A DNA stretch of 55,334 nucleotides from JBAXPV01 sp037132075 (lineage in GTDB: Bacteria; Bacteroidota; Bacteroidia; Bacteroidales; CAIXZF01), in contig JBAXPV010000026.1 in the NCBI GenBank assembly GCA_037132075.1, forward strand, positions 1 through 55,334. Direction: 5' to 3'. The notes under the pieces were generated by a model. That model was not told where the DNA came from. It made no database searches and was given only the letters and a program-made list of their open reading frames with translations. The position numbers were made by a program, and so were the translations under genes. Every line of letters starts with the position of its first letter. Within the stretch, counting starts at the first letter, position 1. Shown one piece after another: positions 32,055 through 40,958 of this stretch.

Positions 32055-32095
32055 GGGCTGCCAGGATTTGTTTTTTGGCAGCCCCAATTTTTTAA
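32055..32095 (+). terminator. Rho-independent terminator just before pheS
   Basis: GGGCTGCCA (32055-32063) pairs perfectly with TGGCAGCCC (32076-32084) and is followed by a T tract (AATTTTTT, 32086-32093). It ends the cyclophilin transcript and stops 14 nt before the pheS ATG, leaving almost no room for a separate pheS promoter. Confidence 0.85.
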
Positions 32096-32097
32096 AT

Positions 32098-33120
32098 ATG
32101 AAGGCAAGCATTCAATCATTACTTACAGAAGTCGAGCAATTTCATGCACACAATATGGAAGCCCTGGAGCAATTCAGAATCCGCTTCCTTGCCCGAAAAG
32201 GGATCCTCAACGATTTATTTGAGCAGTTCAAAGCTTTACCGCCTGCCGATAAGAAAGAGACCGGCCAGATCCTGAATGTCCTGAAAAACCTGGTGCAGGA
32301 TAAAATCAATATCCTGAAAGAAGAACTTGATAATAACACTGACGGCAAAGATGAGTCTGTCGATCTGACCCTTCCTGTTGAATTTATGGAAAGCGGCAGC
32401 CGCCATCCCCTCTCTATCGTTAAAAATGAAATCGTTTCTATCTTTTCCCGGATTGGATTCATGGTTTCTGAAGGACCCGAAATCGAAAATGACTGGCATA
32501 ACTTTAGTGCATTGAATTTCCCGCCCGACCATCCTGCCCGCGACATGCAGGATACATTTTTTATCGAGAAGAACCCTGATATTGCACTAAGAACGCATAC
32601 TTCCTCCGTTCAGATCAGGGTTATGGAAAGCCAGCAACCACCCATTCGTTCTTTATTCCCCGGACGTGTGTTCCGCAATGAAGCGATTTCTGCCCGGGCT
32701 CACTGTATCTTCCACCAGGTAGAAGGTCTTTATGTCGACAAAAATGTTTCATTCCGTGAGCTAAAACAAGATCTGCTTTACTTCGCCCGTGAGCTCTTTG
32801 GGGCCAACACCCAGATTCGCTTGCGCCCTTCATACTTCCCTTTTACAGAGCCTTCCGCCGAAATGGATATTTCATGTAACATTTGTGGAGGCAAAGGATG
32901 TAATATCTGTAAATATAGTGGGTGGGTCGAGATTCTGGGTTGTGGCATGGTTGATCCTGCAGTATTGTCCAATTGTAACATCGATCCTGAAACATATACC
33001 GGTTATGCCTTCGGCATGGGTATTGAGCGTATCACCTTATTAAAATACCTCATCAAAGACATCAGGCTTTATTTTGAGAATGACTTAAGGTTTTTAAAAC
33101 AGTTTACTGCGGCTTATTAA
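32098..33120 (+). CDS. pheS: Phenylalanine-tRNA ligase alpha subunit
   Basis: This 340-aa class II synthetase subunit charges tRNA-Phe together with PheT, whose gene is not in the window. The N-terminal coiled coil (~1-90) is followed by the catalytic domain with GFMVSEGPEIENDWHNFSALN, HPARDMQDTFF, LRTHTSSVQIR (motif 2 region), GRVFRNEAISARAHCIFHQVEG and the motif 3 GFGMGIERI-like sequence AFGMGIERITLLKYL. Four cysteines (CNICGGKGCNIC) form a zinc-knuckle-like insert seen in many PheS. The ATG at 32098 is used; the upstream frame runs through the terminator. Confidence 0.96.
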   Translation: MKASIQSLLTEVEQFHAHNMEALEQFRIRFLARKGILNDLFEQFKALPPADKKETGQILNVLKNLVQDKINILKEELDNNTDGKDESVDLTLPVEFMESGSRHPLSIVKNEIVSIFSRIGFMVSEGPEIENDWHNFSALNFPPDHPARDMQDTFFIEKNPDIALRTHTSSVQIRVMESQQPPIRSLFPGRVFRNEAISARAHCIFHQVEGLYVDKNVSFRELKQDLLYFARELFGANTQIRLRPSYFPFTEPSAEMDISCNICGGKGCNICKYSGWVEILGCGMVDPAVLSNCNIDPETYTGYAFGMGIERITLLKYLIKDIRLYFENDLRFLKQFTAAY

Positions 33121-33129
33121 ATCCCGGAT

Positions 33130-34119
33130 ATGAAAATAGCTGTCGTCGGTGCAACAGGCCTGGTTGGACAGGAGGTACTAAAAGTGCTGGAGGAAATGAA
33201 TTTGCCCCTGGATCACCTGATTCCTGTGGCTTCCACGAAATCCGTTGGTAAAGAAATCATCTTTAAAGGTTTATTTATTCGGGTATGCAGTCTGGAAGAA
33301 GCAATATCCCTGGAACCTGAAATCGCTATTTTCTCTGCCGGTGCTGCCGTTTCAAAGGAATGGGCACCCAAATTTGCTTCAGCAGGATGCAGGGTAATTG
33401 ACAATTCTTCATGCTGGCGCATGGAACATGAGATTCCACTGATTGTCCCCGAGATAAATGCATCAAGCCTGGGAAGTAAAGATTTTATCATCGCTAACCC
33501 CAATTGTTCTACGATCCAGCTTGTCATGACACTAAATCCTATGGCCCGCCATTATGGTTTACGGCGGGTTGTGGTTTCTACTTACCAAAGTGTAACAGGC
33601 ACCGGAGCCAGGGGAATGCAGCAATTAACCGCAGAGCGCGCGGGGCAAGATGTCGACAAAGTGTATCCCTATCCGATTGACCTGAACCTGATCCCGCATG
33701 GCGGCACTTTCCTTCCGGATGGTTATACCACCGAGGAACAGAAGCTCGTGGACGAGAGTCGTAAAATATTGTCAATTCCTGCCTTACGTTTAACGGCTAC
33801 TGTTGTTCGGGTCCCCGTTTTTGGTGGTCATTCAGAGTCAGTAAATATTGAACTTAACCATGATTTTGAGATCGAAGCTGTCAGAGAGCTTTTAAGAAAT
33901 TCACCTGGGATTAGCGTGCTTGACAATCCTGCAGAATTTCTGTATCCAATGCCACTTTACGCACAAGGGAAAAATGATGTCTTTGTTGGCAGAATTAGAA
34001 AAGATGCTTCCAATCCTAATAGTTTGAATCTCTGGATCGTTTCCGACAACCTTCGCAAAGGTGCCGCCACCAACGCTTGCCAGATCGCTGAATACCTGAT
34101 TAAGGAAAAACTGGTATGA
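33130..34119 (+). CDS. asd: Aspartate-semialdehyde dehydrogenase
   Basis: This 329-aa enzyme makes aspartate semialdehyde from aspartyl phosphate with NADPH, for Lys/diaminopimelate, Thr and Met synthesis. VVGATGLVGQEVLKVL is the nucleotide-binding loop, Cys126 in IANPNCSTIQ is the nucleophile, and His in VPVFGGHSESVNIE the general base. The length fits the Gram-positive/Bacteroidota subtype. It lies 9 bp after pheS and overlaps the following glycosyltransferase gene by 4 bp (ATGA), so the three may be one transcript. Confidence 0.96.
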   Translation: MKIAVVGATGLVGQEVLKVLEEMNLPLDHLIPVASTKSVGKEIIFKGLFIRVCSLEEAISLEPEIAIFSAGAAVSKEWAPKFASAGCRVIDNSSCWRMEHEIPLIVPEINASSLGSKDFIIANPNCSTIQLVMTLNPMARHYGLRRVVVSTYQSVTGTGARGMQQLTAERAGQDVDKVYPYPIDLNLIPHGGTFLPDGYTTEEQKLVDESRKILSIPALRLTATVVRVPVFGGHSESVNIELNHDFEIEAVRELLRNSPGISVLDNPAEFLYPMPLYAQGKNDVFVGRIRKDASNPNSLNLWIVSDNLRKGAATNACQIAEYLIKEKLV

Positions 34120-35588
34120 GGAAAGACTTATTTCCATATGTCTTACTTCTTTGGTTAGCATTTCAGTTCCCATTTCTTAATGCAGATCCGGATATTCTCG
34201 TTGACCTGAATACAAGGGGTGCCTGGACTGATGAAGGTCTCTATGCGTCTCAACTTCGCAACCTGGTCGACGCCGGCGCTTTCAACCTTCATGAAAACAG
34301 CACTTTTGTGAGAGGGCCTGTCTATAGCCTGGTCCAGTTGCCTTTCTTTTTTGTCTTTGGAACACATCTGTTGGTGGCTCGGCTTATCGTTCTTTTAAGC
34401 CTGGTATTGGCTTTGGTTTGGTTTTATTGGCGATACCCGCAATTCCAGTTGTTTACGACCTTCCTGCTGCTGACGACCTTATCCCAGTTTCAGCTGTTTC
34501 ATTTCTCGCATTATGCTCTGGCTGAGATGTTTTGCATGGGATTGACGCTTACATCTCTCCTGTATTTTCTTCAATGGTATGAAAGGATTCACCTGGGCAG
34601 GCGTGCTGCCCTAAGCCTGGTAAGATCTTCCTTTTTCCTTTTCCTGGCTTATGCTTCCAAGATACAATTCCTCTATCTGGCTTTCCTTCCAAGCCTCGTC
34701 ATCTTCTTTTTGATGGGTTCAGAATTCTTTGGCAACAGGAGTGCAATCCGGAAAATGGCAATGCAGTTTGGGCTTTCGCTTTTGATCATGGTCTTCTTTA
34801 TGTTGATTTATGGTTTGTGGTACTGGATCAACCATGATTTCTACAATTATATCATGCAAAGTGAGACGTCCGGACGATATGCCACCAATGTGAAAGATCT
34901 TTTTATTACGGCCAGGTTTAATATTGAGGCATACCTATGGACGAAAGAGGCCCGGCTCTTGGTACTCCTGGCTATGCTGTCATTGCTTGCCTATCCTTTT
35001 ATTAAAAGATTTGGAAAACCTGACAAACGATTAGAGATCATTTTACTATTTGGCTTGTCGTGGTTGATTCTTGAGCTTCACAAATTGCCTATGGTATACC
35101 TGCCAAACCGTTACCTCTTGTCGATGTTTTTTGCAATGGGAGTCATTCTTTCAGCAATACTTGCTATGCTGGCAGGAGAAGGGAAATATATTCGTATGCT
35201 GGCTTATTGTTTCGTGGTTTCCCTTGGATTGATCTATCTGTCGGGCATCTACGAATCCTATATTCGCAGAAGTAATGACCTGGCAAAAGCGAATGCCTAT
35301 TTTTCCAATAAAAACCTGGCAGGCACTTATGTTTTGGGTTCCTGGGCTCCGTCCCTGTCATGGGAATCAAAAGCAAGAACGATTCCGGTATGGTATAATT
35401 ATTTCAATTGGCGCGAACCAATCAAGACCTTTCATCCGAAATGTATCATCACCGAGTACAATGAAGCTGAAAGCGATTATGCCTATGAACAACAAGGAAT
35501 TAAACTGGATTCCATCAGCGACTCATCGCGGATGTTCCAAATCTGGCGTTATAATGTTGTTGTTTATTGGATCAAACAGACTCCTTAG
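34116..35588 (+). CDS. Membrane GT-C-type glycosyltransferase (GT39/ArnT-like)
   Basis: This 490-aa protein has about 11-12 membrane helices and begins with the luminal-type loop DLNTRGAWTDEGLYASQLRN, whose Asp-Glu pair (TDEG) is the usual metal/lipid-phosphate site of GT-C glycosyltransferases such as PMT and ArnT. FVRGPVYSLVQLPFFFVFG follows as the second conserved loop. A C-terminal extracytoplasmic domain (~390-490) is present. It would transfer a sugar from a polyprenyl-phosphate donor; the acceptor cannot be told. Its 3' end overlaps the convergent lspA by 17 bp. Confidence 0.75.
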   Translation: MRKDLFPYVLLLWLAFQFPFLNADPDILVDLNTRGAWTDEGLYASQLRNLVDAGAFNLHENSTFVRGPVYSLVQLPFFFVFGTHLLVARLIVLLSLVLALVWFYWRYPQFQLFTTFLLLTTLSQFQLFHFSHYALAEMFCMGLTLTSLLYFLQWYERIHLGRRAALSLVRSSFFLFLAYASKIQFLYLAFLPSLVIFFLMGSEFFGNRSAIRKMAMQFGLSLLIMVFFMLIYGLWYWINHDFYNYIMQSETSGRYATNVKDLFITARFNIEAYLWTKEARLLVLLAMLSLLAYPFIKRFGKPDKRLEIILLFGLSWLILELHKLPMVYLPNRYLLSMFFAMGVILSAILAMLAGEGKYIRMLAYCFVVSLGLIYLSGIYESYIRRSNDLAKANAYFSNKNLAGTYVLGSWAPSLSWESKARTIPVWYNYFNWREPIKTFHPKCIITEYNEAESDYAYEQQGIKLDSISDSSRMFQIWRYNVVVYWIKQTP

Positions 35589-36255
35589 AGTCGTCGGCCT
35601 CAGAACTGACTGAGGCTTCAGTTTCCAATGATGTACCTTCCTGTTGATGCCCTGAGTGTTTCTCGAAAAGTGTGGTTTGGAAAAGAATGAGAATGATCAC
35701 CCCGCAAGATATTGATGCATCGGCCATATTGAATACCGGGCGAAAAAACTGGAAATCTTCTCCACCCCAAATAGGAATCCATTTCGGATAAATCCCGGAA
35801 TAAAGCGGGAAGTAAAACATATCCACCACTTTACCATGCAGAAAAGTGCCATAGGCGCCTTCTGGCGGCATAAAGTTCGCTACCGTGAACCAACTGTCAC
35901 TGAAAATCAGGCCATAAAAGGCGCTATCGATAATGTTCCCAAAAGCACCCGCGAAAATTAGCGAGACACAAACCACCAGCAATGGCTTGACGTTGGCTTT
36001 TATCAAAGTCCAGAGATACCAGCCGATACCGGATACGGCTACGATCCTGAAAAGACTCAACAGTAACTTTCCATATTGTCCTCCGAATTTCATCCCGAAA
36101 GCCATGCCTTCGTTTTCGGTAAAATGGATAATGAACCAATTGCCCAGAATAGGGTATTCCTGCCCCAGGTACATATGAGTCTTGACCCAAAACTTAATCA
36201 GCTGGTCGAGAAAAAGGACCAGGAAGATGGTTATTAATGAGCGCCTGAGTAGCAA
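35572..36255 (-). CDS. lspA: Lipoprotein signal peptidase II
   Basis: This 227-aa membrane aspartyl protease cleaves prolipoprotein signal peptides. DQLIKFWVKT in helix 1, NWFIIHFTENEGMAFG, the first catalytic Asp in GAFGNIIDSAFYG and the second in FNMADASISCG are all present; four helices are visible. It is longer than E. coli LspA because of an insertion (SDSWFTVANFMPPEGAYG to GGEDFQFFRPV) and an acidic C-terminal tail of ~30 residues. No ATG is available, and a stop lies a few codons upstream in frame, so the TTG at 36255 is the likely start. Confidence 0.94.
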   Translation of the reverse strand: MLLRRSLITIFLVLFLDQLIKFWVKTHMYLGQEYPILGNWFIIHFTENEGMAFGMKFGGQYGKLLLSLFRIVAVSGIGWYLWTLIKANVKPLLVVCVSLIFAGAFGNIIDSAFYGLIFSDSWFTVANFMPPEGAYGTFLHGKVVDMFYFPLYSGIYPKWIPIWGGEDFQFFRPVFNMADASISCGVIILILFQTTLFEKHSGHQQEGTSLETEASVSSEADDSKESV

Positions 36256-36285
36256 AGGGAAAATTTATTGAAGGTAATTTCCAGA

Positions 36286-36729
36286 TTAATAGGTATTGTC
36301 ATTCTGAGGCGGTGGCGCCTGAATGGTATATTGTTGCAGTTTTGCATCTATACTTAAAGTTGCATGAGGCACAATACGTAAACGCTCTTTAGGGATGAGT
36401 TTCCCAGTAGCGCGGCAAATACCGTAGCTTTTGTTTTCAATACGGATGAGCGCATTCTCAAGAGCATTGATGAATTTTTGCTGACGTGCTGCCAAACGAC
36501 TATTCTCTTCTTTTGAAAGAACCTGGTAACCTTCCTCCAATACTTTAAAGGTTGGGGATGTATCATTGATATCGTGATCATTGCTGTTGGAATAGGCTTC
36601 CATCAACATTTTCAGGTCACGGCGAGCCTTTTCAAGTTTATTTAAAATGATTTCCTTGAACTCCTCAAGCTCTTCATCTGCGTAACGAAGTTTTTCATGG
36701 GATTCATTCATTTCCGGCTGCTTTTTCAT
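36286..36729 (-). CDS. TraR/DksA-family protein without full zinc finger
   Basis: This 147-aa protein has the DksA layout: an N-terminal coiled coil (~15-105, with charged heptads such as EELEEFKEIILNKLEKARRD) and a C-terminal globular part YGICRATGKLIPKERLRIVPHATLSI, where only one of the four zinc cysteines (YGIC) remains. This reduced version is what I recall from other Bacteroidota. DksA proteins enter the RNA polymerase secondary channel and act with ppGpp; the coiled-coil tip here has Asp-Ile-Asn-Asp (DHDINDTS). It lies between ileS (31 bp downstream) and lspA, in one direction. Confidence 0.88.
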   Translation of the reverse strand: MKKQPEMNESHEKLRYADEELEEFKEIILNKLEKARRDLKMLMEAYSNSNDHDINDTSPTFKVLEEGYQVLSKEENSRLAARQQKFINALENALIRIENKSYGICRATGKLIPKERLRIVPHATLSIDAKLQQYTIQAPPPQNDNTY

Positions 36730-36760
36730 GTTGATTAAATTTTAATAAGCTCCCTATTAA

Positions 36761-39700
36761 CTAACCTACCTTTTCGATGGCGACAAATGTAATGACATCT
36801 TCATACAATTCGACAGATTCTTTTTTTTCAGCCTCAATCTTAACAAATAATTGAAGCGAGGTTGCCAGTGTTTCAGAACAAATGTACGAATTAAAATGTG
36901 TTACAGCGTCATCAATCAGGGGGTTTCTTTCAATCGCAATAGTTATCTTGTCTGTCACTTCGAAGTTGCTTGACTTACGCAGGTTCTGGATCCGGTTCAC
37001 AAGTTCTCTTGCAATGCCTTCTTCTTTTAGGGATTCAGTGATGGTGATGTCAAGAGCTACTGTATGAATATCCTGATTTGCAACAACCCAGCCGGGGATA
37101 TCTTCTGTGATGATATCTACGTCTGACAATAGGATCTCAACGGTTTCTCCTTCGATAATAAGTTCGGTTTTTCCATTACGTTCCAAATCTAGAATCCTGT
37201 CCTGGTCAAAAAGGACAATAGCCGCGGCAATGGCTTTCATCAACTTTCCGAAACGTGGGCCCAGTTCTTTGAAGTTGGCTTTTATCTTTTTTACAAGGAT
37301 ACCTGCATCCATCCCGACATATACGATCTCTTTCACGTTCACTTCACTGATAATCAGAGGCTCTACTGCCATCAGCTGGAGGCGGATGTGATCATTGGAA
37401 ACAGGAATCATCACCTTGTTTAAGGGTTGGCGGACTCTCAGATTTGTTCGTTTCCGAAGCGATAATATCATGGACGAATAAAGCTGGGCGAGCTCCATCC
37501 GTTCTTCCAGGTCACGGTCAATATATTCTTTTTGAACTTCAGGGAAATCAGAAAGATGAATGGACTCAGCGGCATTTCTGCCACTGACACGATTCAGGTC
37601 AAGGTAAAGATTCTCCATGAAGAAGGGCGCAATGGGAGCTGCCAGCTTGGCAATGGTTTCCAGGCAGGTATATAAGGTCTGAAAAGCGGAGATTTTGTCT
37701 TCAGAGTAATTGCCTTTCCAGAATCTTCTCCTGGAGAGCCTGACATACCAGTTGCTCAGGTATTCGTAGACAAAGTCCTGGATTGCCCGGCCCGCTTTGG
37801 TCGGCTCATAATCATTAAGATATTCATCGACTTTTAATACGAGGGAGTTCAGCTCTGACAAAATCCAACGGTCAATTTCTGGTTTTTGTGTAATAGGAAT
37901 TTCTTCTTCTTTATAGGAGAAGCCGTCGATGTTCGCATACATCGCGAAGAATGCATAGGTATTGTATAGGGTTCCGAAGAACTTTCGCTGCACTTCACCA
38001 ATACCTTCTGCATCAAATTTTAAATTATCCCAGGGCTGAGAATTGGTAACAAGGTACCACCTCGGGGCATCTGGCCCGTATTGCTTCATTATGTCGAAAG
38101 GATTCACAACATTGTGCTTACTTTTCGACATTTTGTCCCCTTTTTTATCTAGGACAAGGCCATTGGAAACGCAAGCTTTAAACGCAACATTGTCAAATAC
38201 AAGGGTTGCAATTGCATGAAGTGTATAGAACCACCCCCGGGTCTGATCGACACCTTCCGCGATGAAATCAGCCGGGAAGAAGTTGTCAAATTTCTCTTTA
38301 TTCTCAAAAGGATAATGGTACTGGGCATAAGGCATGGATCCCGAATCGAACCATACGTCAATCAGGTCAGATTCACGAAACATCTTGTTCCCTTTGGGAG
38401 AAACCAGGAAGATCTCATCAGCATAAGGGCGATGCAGGTCAAAAGTCTCGTAATTTTCTTTGGTATTGTCACCCGGGATATAGTCACCCAGGGGATTTGC
38501 ACTCATCATCCCTGCAGCAACAGCTTTTTCAATTTCTTCTTTCAAGTGGGCAACAGAAGTGATACAAAGCTGTTCTTCTTTGTCTTCAGTAGTCCAAATT
38601 GGCAGCGGAACACCCCAATAACGCGAACGACTCAGGTTCCAGTCGACCAGGTTTTCAAGCCAGTTGCCAAACCTGCCTGATCCTGTGAACTCGGGTTTCC
38701 AATTGATGGTTTTATTCAGTTCGATCATCCTTTCCTTGTGAGATGTCGTATTCACAAACCATGAATCAAGCGGGTAATAAAGTACAGGTTTGTCAGTACG
38801 CCAACAATGCGGGTAAGAGTGTTCGTATTTCTCAGCTTTAAAAGCCCTGTTTTCCTTTTTCAGTTTGATGATGATCTCAACGTCAACACTGGTGGGTGGA
38901 TTGGCTGGGTCGTAATCAGGGAGGTATTCATTTTTGACAAACCTGCCGGCAAATTCTCCCATATTGGGCGTAAACCTTCCCTGCCTGTCGACAAGGGTTA
39001 AAGTCCCCAATCCATATTGTTTAGACATGCGGAAGTCATCGGCACCAAAACTCGGTGCGATATGAACAATACCTGTTCCATCTTCTGTGGTAACAAAATC
39101 TCCGATAATCACCTTAAAGGCATCACCATCATCAGGCTGAACATAAGGTAAGAGTTGCTCATAGCGGATCCCTTCCAGTTTTGTGCCCGGAAACTCCGCG
39201 ATGATCTCAAAGGGAATTTGTTTCTGCCCGGCTTCATAATCCGCTAACTTCAGTTCTGCATGTTCTTGCGGAAAGAAGTTGGATGCCAGGTCTTTTGCCA
39301 GGACCAGTGTAAGCGGTTTAAAAGTATAGGGGTTATAAGTTTTTACCAGGACATAAGTAATGTTTTTCCCAACTGCCAATGCGGTATTGGAAGGTAAAGT
39401 CCAGGGTGTTGTGGTCCATGCCAGGATAAAAGGTTCGAAATTCTTATCAGTAAAAAGGAAAGCAGAGGACTCGTTTTCAATAACTTTAAACTGAGCGACG
39501 ACCGTATTGTCTTTTACATTCCGATAACATCCCGGCTGATTTAATTCATGGGTACTAAGCCCGGTGCCTGCTGCCGGTGAATAAGGCTGGATGGTAAATC
39601 CTTTATAAAGTAAGCCTTTATCATAAAGTCGGGAGAGCAGATACCAGACACTTTCAATATATTTATTCTCGAAAGTGATATAAGGATGATCCAGGTCGAC

Positions 39701-40129
39701 CCAATAACCCATCTCTTTGGTGAGTTCATCCCAAACATCTTTGAATTTCATCACCTCGCGGCGACAAGCATTGTTATAATCTTCAACAGAGATCGTCTTT
39801 CCGATATCTTCTTTTGTAATACCCAGGGTCTTCTCAACATTGATTTCGATAGGCAAACCATGAGTATCCCAACCGGCTTTCCGGTCGACTAAAAACCCTT
39901 TTTGTGTTTTATACCTGCAAAAAATATCTTTGATAACCCTTGCCATCACATGGTGAATTCCCGGCATCCCATTGGCAGAAGGTGGGCCTTCATAGAAAAC
40001 AAAAGTTGGCTTTCCTTCCCTGATGTCAAGACTTTTGTGAAAAGTATCCTGATCTTCCCAGAATTTCCGGATGTCTTTACCGATCGCGGTCAGATCGAGG
40101 TTTTTGTATTCCCTGTATTTTTCTTCCAT
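36761..40129 (-). CDS. ileS: Isoleucine-tRNA ligase
   Basis: This 1122-aa class I synthetase charges tRNA-Ile. The HIGH-type motif is ANGMPGIHHVMAR near residue 55, the editing domain includes WTTTPWTLPSNTALAV, and KMSKS appears as GDKMSKSKHN near residue 660. The length and the C-terminal extension without the bacterial zinc finger match the long, eukaryote-like IleS type common in Bacteroidota, which is often associated with mupirocin resistance; this last point is family knowledge, not seen here. It is first in a minus-strand group with the DksA-like gene and lspA. Confidence 0.96.
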   Translation of the reverse strand: MEEKYREYKNLDLTAIGKDIRKFWEDQDTFHKSLDIREGKPTFVFYEGPPSANGMPGIHHVMARVIKDIFCRYKTQKGFLVDRKAGWDTHGLPIEINVEKTLGITKEDIGKTISVEDYNNACRREVMKFKDVWDELTKEMGYWVDLDHPYITFENKYIESVWYLLSRLYDKGLLYKGFTIQPYSPAAGTGLSTHELNQPGCYRNVKDNTVVAQFKVIENESSAFLFTDKNFEPFILAWTTTPWTLPSNTALAVGKNITYVLVKTYNPYTFKPLTLVLAKDLASNFFPQEHAELKLADYEAGQKQIPFEIIAEFPGTKLEGIRYEQLLPYVQPDDGDAFKVIIGDFVTTEDGTGIVHIAPSFGADDFRMSKQYGLGTLTLVDRQGRFTPNMGEFAGRFVKNEYLPDYDPANPPTSVDVEIIIKLKKENRAFKAEKYEHSYPHCWRTDKPVLYYPLDSWFVNTTSHKERMIELNKTINWKPEFTGSGRFGNWLENLVDWNLSRSRYWGVPLPIWTTEDKEEQLCITSVAHLKEEIEKAVAAGMMSANPLGDYIPGDNTKENYETFDLHRPYADEIFLVSPKGNKMFRESDLIDVWFDSGSMPYAQYHYPFENKEKFDNFFPADFIAEGVDQTRGWFYTLHAIATLVFDNVAFKACVSNGLVLDKKGDKMSKSKHNVVNPFDIMKQYGPDAPRWYLVTNSQPWDNLKFDAEGIGEVQRKFFGTLYNTYAFFAMYANIDGFSYKEEEIPITQKPEIDRWILSELNSLVLKVDEYLNDYEPTKAGRAIQDFVYEYLSNWYVRLSRRRFWKGNYSEDKISAFQTLYTCLETIAKLAAPIAPFFMENLYLDLNRVSGRNAAESIHLSDFPEVQKEYIDRDLEERMELAQLYSSMILSLRKRTNLRVRQPLNKVMIPVSNDHIRLQLMAVEPLIISEVNVKEIVYVGMDAGILVKKIKANFKELGPRFGKLMKAIAAAIVLFDQDRILDLERNGKTELIIEGETVEILLSDVDIITEDIPGWVVANQDIHTVALDITITESLKEEGIARELVNRIQNLRKSSNFEVTDKITIAIERNPLIDDAVTHFNSYICSETLATSLQLFVKIEAEKKESVELYEDVITFVAIEKVG

Positions 40130-40213
40130 AGAATTGATTCCTTTTCAAATGCCTTTGGCAAAATCCTAAAAATATGGCTTGTCAAAAAAGCTTGCAAAGG
40201 TAATAAAAACAAT

Positions 40214-40250
40214 GAAAAGGCCTCGAAATTTTACTTTTCAAGGCCTTTTC
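40214..40250 (-). terminator. Hairpin terminator 3' of lipoprotein gene
   Basis: GAAAAGGCCT and AGGCCTTTTC form 10-bp perfect arms. On the minus strand the hairpin follows the lipoprotein gene (stop at 40299) and is trailed by CATTGTTTTTATT. It lies between that gene and ileS. Confidence 0.7.
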
Positions 40251-40298
40251 AAGTCAAAATTCAGAATAAATAATGGATGATCAGATTTATATAAGTCT

Positions 40299-40844
40299 TT
40301 ACAAAAGCGAGACTCTCACCGTCAGATAAAACTTAACCCTGACGGTCATGTCAATCGGAGCTGCACTCACAGTGCCTTTTGTATAAGACATTGCTTTATG
40401 TGGAGAATTCTTGATTTGATCTACCAGGTAAGTTTTTGCATTTTCTGTCATAGGGACTTCCAGCTCTTGTCCAACAATACCAGAAACCGCAGTATTGGTC
40501 ATCGTGGCAAGGTTCAAACGACCGTTGCCGTTCTCGTCGGCAATGTCAATCCAGCCATTAGTAAGCGTTTGACCAGCAGGTCCGTTAAAAGTTGTAATCT
40601 TATAGGTGACTTTATCCAGTGTTACTTTTTGAATCACATTGATGTAAGTGGCTAAATCAGGGCTTTGTGCTGCTGCATCCAACAACTTACTTTCATCCCA
40701 GCTGGTATTGCTGGGCTGGTTGATTACAAAATCTGCGGATAAGTCGACAAAAATGTCTTTTGTAACTAAATCCTTGGTTGTAGTGCATGAACTCATTACG
40801 ATTAAACCTAAAAAACACAGGAAAGAATAAATACTTCTTGACAT
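40299..40844 (-). CDS. Hypothetical lipoprotein
   Basis: This 181-aa protein has a signal peptide and lipobox (FLCFLGLIVMSSC, Cys20). The mature protein looks like an all-beta secreted domain (repeated hydrophobic/Thr strands, GNGRLNLATMTNTAVSG) and is not recognised. It has its own terminator at 40214-40250. Upstream, the minus strand shows TATTTTCG, one mismatch from a -7 box. Localisation at the inner leaflet of the outer membrane is inferred from the lipobox without a retention signal I could confirm. Confidence 0.75.
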   Translation of the reverse strand: MSRSIYSFLCFLGLIVMSSCTTTKDLVTKDIFVDLSADFVINQPSNTSWDESKLLDAAAQSPDLATYINVIQKVTLDKVTYKITTFNGPAGQTLTNGWIDIADENGNGRLNLATMTNTAVSGIVGQELEVPMTENAKTYLVDQIKNSPHKAMSYTKGTVSAAPIDMTVRVKFYLTVRVSLL

Positions 40845-40958
40845 ATGATGAGTTTTTAAATTTCTGATTTAGTATGAATACGAAAATACAACCCCAAAGT
40901 ACGATTTCAAAATTTTCGTTGCATAATTAACAAATTATTAAGAATTGGCTTCGATTTC

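Noticed and set aside
31960..32097. T-box leader for pheS
   Set aside because: The only structure is a simple 9-bp hairpin; there is no specifier loop or T-box sequence, and such leaders are not expected in Bacteroidota.
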